NCBI RefSeq assembly: GCF_022605165.1
Contig: NC_063068.1
Coordinates: 4,898,001 to 4,962,000 of the forward strand
Source: Purpureocillium takamizusanense
Lineage: Eukaryota > Ascomycota > Sordariomycetes > Hypocreales > Ophiocordycipitaceae
DNA length: 64,000 nucleotides
Direction: 5' to 3'
Shown piece by piece: positions 1-9,932 of the stretch (position 1 is the first letter of the stretch; every line of letters starts with the position of its first letter). A program made the position numbers and the translations under genes. The notes beneath the pieces are model-generated. The model did no database searches. It had not been told where the DNA came from and saw only the letters and a program-made list of their open reading frames with translations.

Positions 1-356
1 AGGTCATGTTTGCCACCAACAGACCCTCCACCCTGGATCCCGCCCTGATGCGTCCGGGACGTATCGACCGCAAGATCGAGTTCTCTCTCCCCGACCTCGA
101 GGGACGAGCCAATATTCTGCGCATCCACGCAAAGAGCATGTCGGTTGAGCGGGACATTCGGTGGGAGCTCATCTCCCGCCTGTGCCCGAACGCGACCGGT
201 GCCGAGCTGCGGAGCGTGTGCACCGAGGCCGGCATGTTCGCCATCCGGGCGCGGAGAAAGGTGGCCTCTGAGAAGGACTTCTTGAGCGCCGTCGACAAAG
301 TCATCAAGGGCAACCTCAAGTTCAACTCGACGGCCACGTACATGCAATACAACTAA
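1..356 (+). CDS. rpt1: 26S proteasome regulatory ATPase subunit Rpt1, C-terminal part (5' partial)
   Basis: This is the last 117 codons of an AAA ATPase of the 19S regulatory particle base, which unfolds ubiquitylated proteins and feeds them into the 20S core. The reading frame enters from outside the window (first full codon at base 3) and stops at 354-356. Visible features are the second region of homology with the arginine-finger segment ([20 protein letters not shown]), the [15 protein letters not shown] segment and the C-terminal helical lid [20 protein letters not shown]. The end, YMQYN, is what Rpt1 orthologues carry; it is not an HbYX tail, which separates it from Rpt2, Rpt3 and Rpt5. 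The Walker motifs lie upstream, outside the window. Identification as Rpt1 and not another Rpt rests on near-identity of this C-terminal stretch to the family as I know it. Confidence 0.95.
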   Translation, partial: VMFATNRPSTLDPALMRPGRIDRKIEFSLPDLEGRANILRIHAKSMSVERDIRWELISRLCPNATGAELRSVCTEAGMFAIRARRKVASEKDFLSAVDKVIKGNLKFNSTATYMQYN

Positions 357-1095
357 AGGCAGCGGAGGGTTTCTCGTGTACTTTTTTGCTCCTGTATTGC
401 AATCCACCTTATCGCGCTGTGTATGACTACGAGGCGGAGCGAGATGGGGGTGGGTGGGCTTCCAGACGCGTCACTCATAGCTTTCCATGGTAGAGGAAAT
501 AGAAGCCGGCGTTGACGGTGTCGCCAGAAGACCCCAGTTTCACGGACACATGACATCACCCAAGTGCTACACGCAATGTCCAGTTGGCTATCAGTACCAG
601 AGATTCATGTCTGGCCTGGAATCGGAACTTGGATTGTCCGACGAATGCATGGCTGTCCCATCACATGTTTGGCGGTTGTTGAGCAGCGGCAACTTGACTG
701 TGCCACACTGCCTTGCCTATGCTGCAGAAAAAGAAAGTTGACATCGCAAATGCTGAACCCCCAAGACAGTCCCTATGATTAAAAACCCCCCCATTTCCCA
801 ACTCCGCGGCCCCCAGAAACGGTTCCATTAAATGCGGTTCCCATGGGACACACGGAAACGGTCAGCGCCTGAATGTCATGCAGCCAAGCTCATGCGGCTA
901 GTCTTGGCCCTTGGACGTCTCCTAGAGGAAGGAGGAGGATGAGAAGCCGGGGAGAGTGTCCTCCCATTGTGGTATATGTTGTCGTTTGAGTCGTAATAAG
1001 GGAAAAAAATAGAAGGAAGAAGAAGAAGAAGCAGAAGAAGCAGAAATGCTTATGTAGTGCAGGAAGTAGACGATGGTGCCCTTGATGGAGCGGAT
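357..1095. other. Intergenic region between rpt1 and a convergent hypothetical gene
   Basis: This holds the 3' flank of rpt1 and of the gene on the opposite strand. A purine-rich GAA/AGA tract lies at about 1012-1045. The short open frames here have no recognisable protein features, and I see no RNA gene. Confidence 0.6.
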
Positions 1096-1899
1096 CTAGG
1101 CGCCCGGCATGCCTGACAGGCAGCCCAGGCATACCACCTCGCCTTCGCGTCCGCGCTCGACGCAGCAGCGGCTGCACACCACGGCGCGGTGCCCGCACGC
1201 GTCCCACCCCTTGCCGCCGTCCCTGATCTCCCTTGGTCGTTCGGGTTCCGCCGAGCCGTCGCGGTTCATGTCGTCGACGTCGTCCATGTGAAAGGACCGA
1301 GATAGCACTTCCTGCTCCGAGAGTACAGAGGCCGCCCCCTCCTCCTCCTCGCCCGCGTTCCACCCCGGGCACTCGCGGATGCACACGAAGCACGTGCGCT
1401 CCCCGCAGCCCAGGCACTCGGCGAAGGAGTCCAGATCAGATTTTTTGGTCGGCCGGCGGTGGCATATGTGGCACGGCGACAGCAGGGCAGCACCGCCTGT
1501 CGCGGCAAGCCGTGCGGGTAGTAGTAGTAGTTGTTGTTGTTGTTGCGAGTGTATGGACGGCGTCTTGTTCCCAAGGGAACGCTGATCTTGTAGTATTCTG
1601 TGTGGTGGCGAGGGCCGCCGCCGGTGAGCGAGCGGGACTGTGGCCGCCGAATGGTCGTGTAGGTAGTGCACCACTTCCTCCTCGTTCTCGTCCTCGTCGG
1701 CGGCGGATATCCTAGCCCGCTTCGCCAGAGGCATTATCTTGCGTGGCGACAAGTCTTCCTCCGGATGGTTCAGGAGGTAGATGTCGGGCGCTTGCTTTTC
1801 CGCGTCGTAGAGTCGGTACATGCCGCCGTCGCCTTCCTCCCGCCTCCGCTTGTGGCTCAGGTGGAGGCTGTCATCGTCGCGGCTGCCCACAAATGGCAT
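1096..1899 (-). CDS. Hypothetical cysteine-rich (zinc-binding-like) protein
   Basis: A single-exon frame of 267 residues if it starts at the ATG at 1899 (MPFVGSRDDDS). The frame is open 45 codons further upstream to 2034, so the start is a judgement: the region before 1899 reads like untranslated leader. The N-terminal half is charged and low in complexity, with basic KRRRE and acidic DEDENEEE stretches. A Gln5-Leu4 run is encoded by a triplet repeat. The C-terminal half has paired cysteines at about residues 143/146, 162/165, 170/173 and 177, then a CGH and further CxxC pairs, a spacing that suggests a RING- or PHD-like double zinc site. I do not recognise the family beyond an uncharacterised fungal protein. 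Nuclear location is possible from the basic clusters but unproven. Confidence 0.6.
   Translation of the reverse strand: MPFVGSRDDDSLHLSHKRRREEGDGGMYRLYDAEKQAPDIYLLNHPEEDLSPRKIMPLAKRARISAADEDENEEEVVHYLHDHSAATVPLAHRRRPSPPHRILQDQRSLGNKTPSIHSQQQQQLLLLPARLAATGGAALLSPCHICHRRPTKKSDLDSFAECLGCGERTCFVCIRECPGWNAGEEEEGAASVLSEQEVLSRSFHMDDVDDMNRDGSAEPERPREIRDGGKGWDACGHRAVVCSRCCVERGREGEVVCLGCLSGMPGA
1518..1545. repeat. TAG/TTG trinucleotide microsatellite inside a coding region
   Basis: Four TAG units followed by five TTG units. On the minus strand it is read as Gln5-Leu4 inside the cysteine-rich hypothetical protein, with CAA and CTA codons, so length changes would alter the protein without shifting the frame. 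Confidence 0.85.
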
Positions 1900-2861
1900 G
1901 GTGATGCCGCCCCTCGGGGGGCGAGGCGAAAGCGAGCGCAGGGTAGGTAGGTAGTATGAAATTCCCCCTCGGGCCGCGGTCCAGCCGACGAGGAGGTCGT
2001 GCGTGGCAAACCCGTATCGACGCTCACTCAGCAATCAGAAAACCGGCATGTCGAAGTGCTAGAACGCCGAGCAGATGCGTTTCGGTGGCTGCAGAGCGGT
2101 TGGGTGAAGGAGAGAGTGGGTGAATGAGACAGAGAGGTTCATGGTGGTCAGATAGAGATGCCATCAGAAACACGTCGGACGGCATTCGTTTGGTCCGAAG
2201 TAGGGGCGGCCAGGTGACCCGCCAAGGCCACCTGCAGTGGAGTCCAGGGTGCCAGCGCAGGCAGCTGAAGGCCAAGGTGTGGGGAGCCGAGCCCGCTAAT
2301 GAGGGACTGTTTCAGCGGACCAACGTGCTGTGCTACGTCCACTAATTACGCACCTACTTGCCTACCTACCTAGTACCTAGTACTAGGGGGCCTACCTGGA
2401 TGCCTTGGCCCCCGACAGTGTCTACAGCCGGTGCGGCGCAACCTCCAGCTGGAAACCCCTCAGGTCATATCACCACCAACCAGCCCGCCTGGCGGCGGGC
2501 AACAGGTTGCTCCGGATCCTGAAAGTATACCACCTCCCTAGAGTGGACGGCTGTAGAAGATCACACCTCCTTTACCTCTTTGGCGAGTTGCGTATCTTAT
2601 TGGCAAAGTCAGTGCCAGTTCCCCGTACTAACGCAAGCAGGGAACATTCAACCCATTGTCGGCGTGAAACCCAAATTCGAAGCTGCTTCCAACGCAGGTA
2701 TTGAAAAATGTTCGTCTGATTTACACTCTACCATCCGCCACTCGCATCTTTTGGTAAACCACGGACCCTCCTTCGTTCTACCTGCCTCCGCCAACAAAGG
2801 AACTGTTTCTAGGGGGGGAGACTAGTATACATGACAAGACGTTGCGGCCGGCCCCCTGTGC
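1900..2861. other. Intergenic region: upstream of the cysteine-rich gene, downstream of cyt1
   Basis: No convincing gene. It contains a CTACC/TAGTACC-rich stretch at 2351-2385, one of several such word clusters in the window. The short frames on both strands look random. Confidence 0.6.
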
Positions 2862-4197
2862 TTAGCGGCGCACCTTGGTCTCCGCCGGGGGGTCATAGGC
2901 CAGCTTCCTCGACTTCAGCCACGCCCACTTGTGTCGCTTGACGTAGACGCTGATGGCCCAGAGGACCGAGGAGACAACCAGAACCTTCATGCCCATCTTC
3001 TTGCGATCGTCCATCTCGGGCTCCGCAGCCCAGTTGAGGAACTCGACGACGTCCTTGGCCATCTGCGATGTCGAGGCGGGGGTGCCGTCCTCGTACTCGA
3101 CGAGGCCATCGTACAGGACACGGGCCATGCCAATGCCGGTGCCGGGGAAGTAAGGGTTGAAGTTCATGCCGGGGGCGACCTGGGCGCCGGCAGGGGGCTC
3201 CTCGGGGTAGCCGGTCAGCAGGCTGAAGATGTAGTCGCAGCCACCGTGGCGGCCCTTGACGATCAAGCTCAGGTCCGGGGGCAGGGCGCCGTTGTTGGCG
3301 AACCGGGCAGCCTCCTCGTTCTTGTAGGGCGCAGGGATATAGTCGGCGAGCTTGCCGGGGCGCATCTGGATCTCGCCCTGCTCATCCGGCTCACCGGGGT
3401 ACTCGTTCTCCTCGGCCATGGCCTTGGCCTCATCGACGGTCAGGACGGTGCCGACCAATGACCGATAGGGGATTCGGTCCAGGGAGTGGCAGCTGGCGCA
3501 GACTTCGCGGTAGACCTGGAAACCTCGGCGGAGACTGTCTAGTGTAAGCAAAGGGTCGTGTCCACGCCTCGCGAGGGCGGCCATGTCCTTACGCCTGGTG
3601 GTCAAAGGTCTTGAACCATTGCTGATGAACCCAAGGGTAGTGCGTGGCGTGCAGGCTGTGGGAATCGTTAGCCATCTGGGCCCATCGTGCTGGCGAGATG
3701 GTTGCCGCGGTTTATGCCGCACGCGTGGAGCGTGAGCAGCGTAATGCGAACCACCATCCCCCTGGTGTCCTCGGAGAATTGCACGTACCCCTCCTCGGCA
3801 GGCGTAGCAGCGTGAGCGACGGGTCCGTAAAGATGATAGTACCAAGCCAGGGAGCCGGCGGCGACGGTGGTCGAGGCGATGGCAGCGAAGTTCAATCGCG
3901 CAGGGGCGGCCTCACCGGCAGCGCCCGAGCTGGTCGAAGCGGCGCGCTACAGAGACAGCATTGTCAGTAAGAAGTCAATTGACATTCAGCAATGTCGAGG
4001 CGCGATGCCGTGTCGTCCCTGGCGCCGGGGCGGTCGAGTCGTCGGTGGTGGTGATTTCCCTCGGCAAACGGGTGGGAGGGAGCTGGGGGGCAGCCTCAGG
4101 CAATTCCGTGGCATCTGCGTACCTTGGAGATGGTGGTCGCGCCATTTCGCAGCCCATTGAGGGCGCGCGTCGAGCGCAAGCAGGACCTTGCCAGCAT
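2862..4197 (-). CDS. cyt1: Cytochrome c1, heme subunit of the bc1 complex
   Basis: Four exons on the minus strand: 4197-4123, 3946-3789, 3655-3593 and 3534-2862, giving 322 residues. Introns are 176, 133 and 58 bp, and the joins restore the family sequence. The start ATG at 4197 opens a mitochondrial presequence ([15 protein letters not shown], rich in Arg and Ser), followed by a second hydrophobic sorting segment near residues 44-60 (bipartite signal for the intermembrane space). The heme-binding CASCH is at residues 111-115. The axial methionine is probably that in [15 protein letters not shown]-terminal membrane anchor ([17 protein letters not shown]) precedes a basic tail, with the heme domain facing the intermembrane space. 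It transfers electrons from the Rieske protein to cytochrome c. It is divergent from rna1, with 548 bp between the start codons. Confidence 0.95.
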
Positions 4198-4745
4198 AAT
4201 TCGCGAGCTATACTGTTGCCGCAAGGGGGGGGCCGCAATCACGATGGGGGACGGCGATTCGGACGAGGTTATGGCTCGAGGTCGGAGGGCGAAAAGGCTC
4301 TCTGGAGGTCACGGGCTTGCAGGCGAAAACTTCCGAAATCGAACCTCGCTGATTGGCTTCGGCTGCAGTCACGTGCACCTTGAGAGCGCAGGCCGCGACC
4401 TTTACCGCCGTGGCTGGTGTCGCAGATGGACAGCTCCGGCCAAGCCACACATCATTACCTTATGTAATCAGCCGAGAGACGGAGGGTTCGCGCCACACAC
4501 CCGCAATATGCCGTTAAAGCCACAGACGCACCACACTCTTTGGGTCCCCTGTCTGGGTCAAATTTCGAGATAAAGACCTGAATGGAGTCGTTGCCCCGCC
4601 CCCACCATATAAACAGAGTCAACATCCCCCTTGTCGCCACAGCGGACATTTTGCTGCCGTCGTCCGTCCCTCCCTTCCTCGTCCCGGCCCTTGCATCACT
4701 TGAGGCTCTCCGCAGCTCACTTGCTCTGCTAAGCATCCTATCATC
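4198..4745. promoter_or_regulatory. Divergent promoter region between cyt1 and rna1
   Basis: A 548 bp gap between two start codons pointing apart, so it must hold both promoters. A TATA-like element lies on the rna1 side at 4608-4613. No conserved open frame spans it. Confidence 0.7.
4608..4613 (+). promoter_or_regulatory. TATA-like box upstream of rna1
   Basis: TATAAA within CCATATAAACAG, 138 bp before the rna1 ATG and followed by a pyrimidine-rich stretch (about 4650-4700) typical of a fungal transcription start region. Position and sequence fit; function is inferred. Confidence 0.5.
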
Positions 4746-6069
4746 ATGGCCGACACCAAGAAGCTCTTCTCCCTCGAGGCCAGGGGCCTCAAACTAGACA
4801 CCGCCGCCGACGTCGAGGCCCACATTGCCGACCTGCGCGCCAACGACGTCGAGGAGGTTCGACTGCTGGGCAACACGCTGGGCGTCGGGGCCTGCAAGCT
4901 CCTCGGTGAGGTGCTGGCTACCAAGAAGAACCTGAGGGTAAGAAGGGCTGCTCCGGAACGGACTCCGTAGACCATCATGATCATGAGCGCTAACCAAACA
5001 CACGCAGGTCGCCAACCTCGCCGACATCTTCACCGGCCGACTGCTGTCCGAGATCCCCGAAGCCCTCTCTCACCTCCTCACCTCTATCCTCAACCTCCCG
5101 AAGCTCAACACCATCAATCTCAACGATAACGCATTCGGCCTTAACACGCAGGCGCCGCTCGTCGCTTTCCTCGCCGCCCACGTCCCCTTGCAGCATCTCT
5201 ACCTCAACAACAACGGTCTGGGCCCGCACGCCGGCATCCTCGTCGCCGACGCCCTGTCAGAGCTGCACTCCAAGAAGTCAGCCGTCCGCAAGGAAGGCAA
5301 TGAGGTGCCAGACCTGGAGACGGTCATCTGCGGGCGCAATCGCCTAGAGAATGGCAGCATGACGGCATGGGCCAAGGCCTTCAGCCTGCACAACAAAGTC
5401 CAGGAGGTCAAGATGGTTCAAAACGGCATTCGCCAGGAGGGCATCTCGCACCTCATCAGTGAGGGCCTAAGCCACGCCACAGAGCTGAGAGTGCTCGATC
5501 TCCAGGATAACACTTTCACCCTCATGGGAGCAAAGGCTCTCGCCAAGGTGGCCCCCACATGGACGGTGATCCGGGAGCTCGGCGTTGGAGACTCGTTGTT
5601 GAGCGCAAAGGGCGGCGTGCTCTTGGCCGATGCCTTGGCCCAAGGAAAGAATCAGAAGCTTGAGACCCTGCGCCTTCAGTACAACGACATCACGACTGCC
5701 GGCGTCAAGGGTCTCGCTTCCGCCGCCAAGGACGCCCTCCCGGCGCTCAGGAGAATCGAGCTCAACGGCAACAAGTTCTCGGAAGGGGATGAGTCCATTG
5801 TCATCCTGCAGGAGCTCCTCGACGAGCGCAAGGAGAATCTCGCCGGCGACGTCGTTATCGAGGACGAGTGGGGTGTCGACAGCCTCAGCGATCTCGAAGA
5901 AGAGAGCGAGGCCGAAGAGGAGGAAGAGGAGGAAGAGGAGGTTGAGCCCGAGGAGAGAGCTGAGAAGCTCATCAAGGAAGCTGAGGAGGCTCAAGAAGAG
6001 CCCGTCGTCCAGCTCAAGGACAAAGAGGTCGAGGAACTGGCCAAGAAGCTGGAGAAGACGGAGATTTAG
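4746..6069 (+). CDS. rna1: Ran GTPase-activating protein (RanGAP, Rna1)
   Basis: Two exons, 4746-4937 and 5008-6069, with a 70 bp intron that has a CTAAC branch site (4990-4994). The protein is 417 residues. It is built of leucine-rich repeats (for example VPLQHLYLNNNGLGPHAG and LRVLDLQDNTFTLMGAKAL). An almost uninterrupted Glu-rich stretch and a charged C-terminal helix follow, the layout of yeast and Schizosaccharomyces Rna1. RanGAP stimulates GTP hydrolysis by Ran in the cytoplasm and so sets the gradient that drives nuclear transport. The catalytic arginine and asparagine expected in the N-terminal repeats fall in the VRLLGNTLGVGA and ICGRNRLENGS regions. The start is set by the MADTKKLFSLE opening just after the intron-free leader. 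Confidence 0.95.
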
Positions 6070-6636
6070 TGTTCCACGAAGGATGGCTAGACCACATTGC
6101 ACGATCAGAAAGACATTATATACATAGCTAGAGCGAACAGGGAATTGATACCCGTTGATGATCACGTTGCGGTCAAAATGGCCAACAGTATGAGTAAAAT
6201 TGTACGCTCTCTATTGCACTGCATGTATCTTGTTTGTGGGCTACGACTCGTCGACGGTAAAGACAGCGTCTTCGAAGCAGGAGAGCCTCCGATAGGGGAA
6301 TATGGAAGGGCATTACATACCTCTAGCTATCTTACTGTATCGCAGAACCAATCTCTAGACACTCTTGTTAGTCCACGCTGGCTGTTGGATGACGAGACTG
6401 GAGAGTGCGGTGAGGGGTGGAGGAAGAAGTGAACAGGCAAAAGACACATCCGCAGCGCCATCCCAACGTGAACAGAGCCTAAAGGCGACCTTGTTGCCTT
6501 CCAAAACAGCACATGCGCAGCATGCCCCCCCATTACGACCTCCACCCAGCCCATCCACCCGCCCAGTTCTGTCACGGCTATCTGGCTTGCTGGTGACTGC
6601 ACCTATTCGTGCATGTTGAATTGTTCCAGGCGCTCC
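6070..6636. other. Intergenic region between convergent genes
   Basis: 3' flanks of rna1 (+) and the hypothetical gene ending at 6637 (-). The short frames here show no family features. Nothing else seen. Confidence 0.6.
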
Positions 6637-7488
6637 TTACATGACGTCCATCGCGTCCATGTCTCCCGCCACACGCGACTGCTCAAACGCGCCGTACTGT
6701 GTCGCCATGTCCATCTGTTGCTGCTGTCGAACGTAGTCTGGGCCGAGATAAACAGGGTCGGTGGCTGGTGTGTAGCTGGGGCCGGCCACGGTCGTCCCGA
6801 AATGGCTGTACACGCTCCTAGGCATGGTATCAACGATGTTGCGTTCAGTCTCCCGCCGCATAAGCTCCTGATAGCCCGAGACCATATAAGGCTCAGTGTC
6901 GCGAGCCTCGTGAGTCCATCGTCCATCGCCAGTCTGCACCGGAGTGCCGTCCAGGCTCATTGCTTGGTCCTGCTGGTGCTGTTCGAGGCGCAGGCGAGCG
7001 AACTGCTCTTCCTGTTCAAGAGTTGTGCTGTTCCATGCCAGTGAGTGGATATCCTCTGCTCTGCTTGGGGGACAGATTTTCCAGAGCTCAATAAGGCGGA
7101 GTTTCTGGGGCTCGTCGGCAATGCGAAAGAGCTGCACCTGTGCAGGCGTCAAACTAGCGACGTCTATACCAAAGCGGCGGAGTATCATTTCAAACGAATC
7201 CGCCCGACCCTGGGGGGGCTCTGACGATGGACGTTCGGCCAGAACCGACGACGTGCTCTGGTGCTCCGCGGCTTGCTCCGCGGCGACTGGTTTCGCGACA
7301 TGAGCGGAGTGATGGTAGTGCTGTGAGATGGAGTAAACGATCGGTGGCGACTGGACTGGAAGAGCGGGCTCGGGCTCCTGCCGGGACGAGTCCTTAGCTG
7401 CGGCGGCACGGAGCTCCGGGTTGAGGGTCAGATTGCGTGAGAACAGAGATGCAAGATCCTCGTGGACCTGCTGCGCGTTTTGCTGCAT
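6637..7488 (-). CDS. Conserved-looking fungal hypothetical protein
   Basis: One uninterrupted frame of 283 residues from the ATG at 7488 (MQQNAQQVHEDLASLF). The frame stays open upstream to 7578, but that part is Arg- and Ser-rich and does not read like protein. The middle contains an ordered helical-looking segment (SFEMILRRFGIDVASLT, then PAQVQLFRIADEPQKLRLIELW). It is followed by a Gln/Glu-rich helix and a Tyr- and Gln-rich C-terminus with Met-Asp pairs (MDAMDVM). There is no signal peptide, membrane segment or catalytic motif. I do not recognise a named family. The composition suggests a soluble, perhaps nuclear, scaffold-type protein, but this is only an impression. Confidence 0.7.
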   Translation of the reverse strand: MQQNAQQVHEDLASLFSRNLTLNPELRAAAAKDSSRQEPEPALPVQSPPIVYSISQHYHHSAHVAKPVAAEQAAEHQSTSSVLAERPSSEPPQGRADSFEMILRRFGIDVASLTPAQVQLFRIADEPQKLRLIELWKICPPSRAEDIHSLAWNSTTLEQEEQFARLRLEQHQQDQAMSLDGTPVQTGDGRWTHEARDTEPYMVSGYQELMRRETERNIVDTMPRSVYSHFGTTVAGPSYTPATDPVYLGPDYVRQQQQMDMATQYGAFEQSRVAGDMDAMDVM

Positions 7489-9932
7489 GGCTGCTGCCGT
7501 CGAACGGTCCCGGCGGCGCAAGTAACGTCTTCTGGCGGATGTCTTCCACGGCGAGACACTGGACAAGCGAAGCGACAACTGTTTCGGGCTTTCAGCGTGA
7601 CACGACCACGAACTCGGAAATTCATGGGAACCATACCACCAACCTAAGATGGACTAACGCCGAACCTCTTTAGGGATATGGTGTTCCGAAATGCCAGTGT
7701 AAAGAAGATGCCACAAGGCCAGGACACTTGGTTTGGTAGAAGCAGCGAGAGCTGTTTGGTTGTGTCGGGCGTGTGCGCGAGTTGGGTATCAAGAAACGAG
7801 CAAGTGCCAGCGAGCGGCAGGGCAGCTGGCGGAGCAAACGAATATATTCAGTGATTCACTAAGCTACAGGCCAACGGGTTAAAAGCCAGACCGAGCCGTC
7901 GTTTGCGATGAGAGAAGCAGGAGCGAAAGGGGAGAGGGGGGAGGCAGAGCAGTCGAGGCTCACAGCAATATAAAGCAGATGGTGGTGTTTCGGCCCGCAG
8001 CGGTCTTGCAGAGCTGGTCCGCTGTGAGAGCCCCTTGCCTTGCAGCAGGCAGGCGTCGTCGGCCCAGGCTCACTTGTTGGCCGGGATGGAGGGGTTCGGT
8101 GGGCGGAGGACACGCCGTTGTGGGACCTGAAGCCAGGGTCGGGATCCAGGGTGGGGTGGACAGGCGGCGGACAACGGCCCAAAGTGCTGCTGCGTGAATG
8201 TCGGTGACGGTTGGTTCGGCGAAAGCAAGTAAGCGGTTGACACGGATACTGCACGTTGGAGAAGAACCAAGAGAGTCGAGCGAAAAGGGAGTGAGGCACG
8301 TAGCTATTGCCGTGAGTTTTTCGAAGAAATAGATGACGGGGCGATTATTTCAGGGAGTGGTGAGGCGGTCATGGAGGGGGAGGGATGGGGGAGGGATGGG
8401 GGACCCTGGCGGGAAGGAGGGACCAGCCCAGGCCGTGACGGAGGGGCAGGCGCCTGTGACGCAAGACACTTTGGGCCTCAACCGTCTACGTAGCGTAGGG
8501 ACAACTAAAAACTCGCGCCAGACAGACCCGTGTGTGTGTCACGGGATGCACCTGCCTGGCGCGTGTGGCTTCGGGCCCTTGACTCAGATGGCATCAGACG
8601 ACTTGCCGCTGGAATGATGACGTTTGTCTCGCCTCTTCATCACTCGTTCTACCATGTCGTGTCGTATCGTGTCTGTGCAGGATATTCAAGTCTCAACGGG
8701 TCCGCGCTCGGCCATGGCTCGGCGGCCATGTCCAGCGTGCGCGCTATAATCTTGTGTGGTGTCCGCACAATGTCCGTGTAAATGAAGGGCCCCCCCCCCC
8801 TTCCTCCCAATATCTGACATGTGTGTGCCATCCACGAGCTGTAAAGATGCACGCATGCCCCTCATTGAGCCCTGCAAGATCCTGCCGCCGTCTTTGTCCG
8901 GGCGCCCTCCATTATGCCGCCAGCAAAGTATTCGGTGGCAGCGCCCCTCCAGAAAGAAGTCGTCGCCCATCCGCTTCGCCCGTCTCGTCTGGCATCTGAA
9001 ACCAGGTCGTGCCGGACAAGTCGCGACAGGGCACGCGCCGCGTTTGTGCACTCACCGCTCCCCGGCATCTGATGGGTTGCTTCGTAGATTAGCATCAGTC
9101 TAATAAACCTGAGCCTGGCTTGGATGGATGCCTTGGGTGCCGGTCACTGGAGATGAGATTGGAAAGGGGGAGGGGGGCCCTCCTCCCAACCTGCCTGAGC
9201 CGTCTGTGGGCCACACACACATCTACATACCTTACGCACTGGCCGGCCATCTGTCCGACCGCCCGGACGTCGTCATGGGCTGTAATTGCATCACAACGGT
9301 CATTATCAATCCGTCCAGACAGCTGAACGCGACACCAGGCACACGCTCCCAAAGCGACCGCGACGGCAACTCCCATATCACTCTACCAGAACCCGGCGCC
9401 TTGTGTGAAACTGTCGGTCGATCAACGAGCCCCCAAACGCTCGCTCTGCCGCAAAGTCGTCCCAAGTTTGTGATGCCACGCCATTCCAGAAAGCCGACCC
9501 CTCCAGCCGGAGGGGACATGCATGCATGTGCAGGGGTGGAGGGCGTGTCTCTCGCCGTTGCGTTGCGTTGCGTTTGGGTCGACGCGCCACCGCGTTGACA
9601 AGCCACACCCGATATCCAGATCCATCCGCACACCAGCCACGGCCGGGTCGATCTGTGGCTGTGGCTGTGGCTGTGCGCTGGTCGTGGCTGGAGCACCCTT
9701 TCGCGCCTGAGGCACTCATTCGCAGGCTAGGCGGCCAGCCTCGCGCGCCAGCGCCTGCAACACGCAGCTCTTGGGCTGCCTGGTGAGCTACCGCCGTCAA
9801 TGAAGCTCCATCCATCCAAGCCCACGACCTCATACCGCTATCCGCATCTGACCCTCCCGACACCGCACAACCACCATTGACACAGCCCGCGAGCCGCTGG
9901 AATAAGCCTCTCTCGAGAGCTCTTCGGCCATC
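7489..9932. other. Long divergent intergenic region (2.4 kb) before pre10
   Basis: No gene I can support on either strand; the open frames overlap each other and have low-complexity translations. It contains a 14-bp perfect palindrome at 9516-9529, a GTTGC x3 run at 9557-9571, a CTGTGG x3 run at 9653-9670 and a G-rich stretch around 8370-8420. It must hold the promoters of both flanking genes. Confidence 0.55.
9557..9571. repeat. GTTGC pentanucleotide run (3 copies)
   Basis: Three tandem GTTGC units. The reverse complement of the same unit recurs at 20406-20425, in another gene-poor stretch. Confidence 0.7.
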
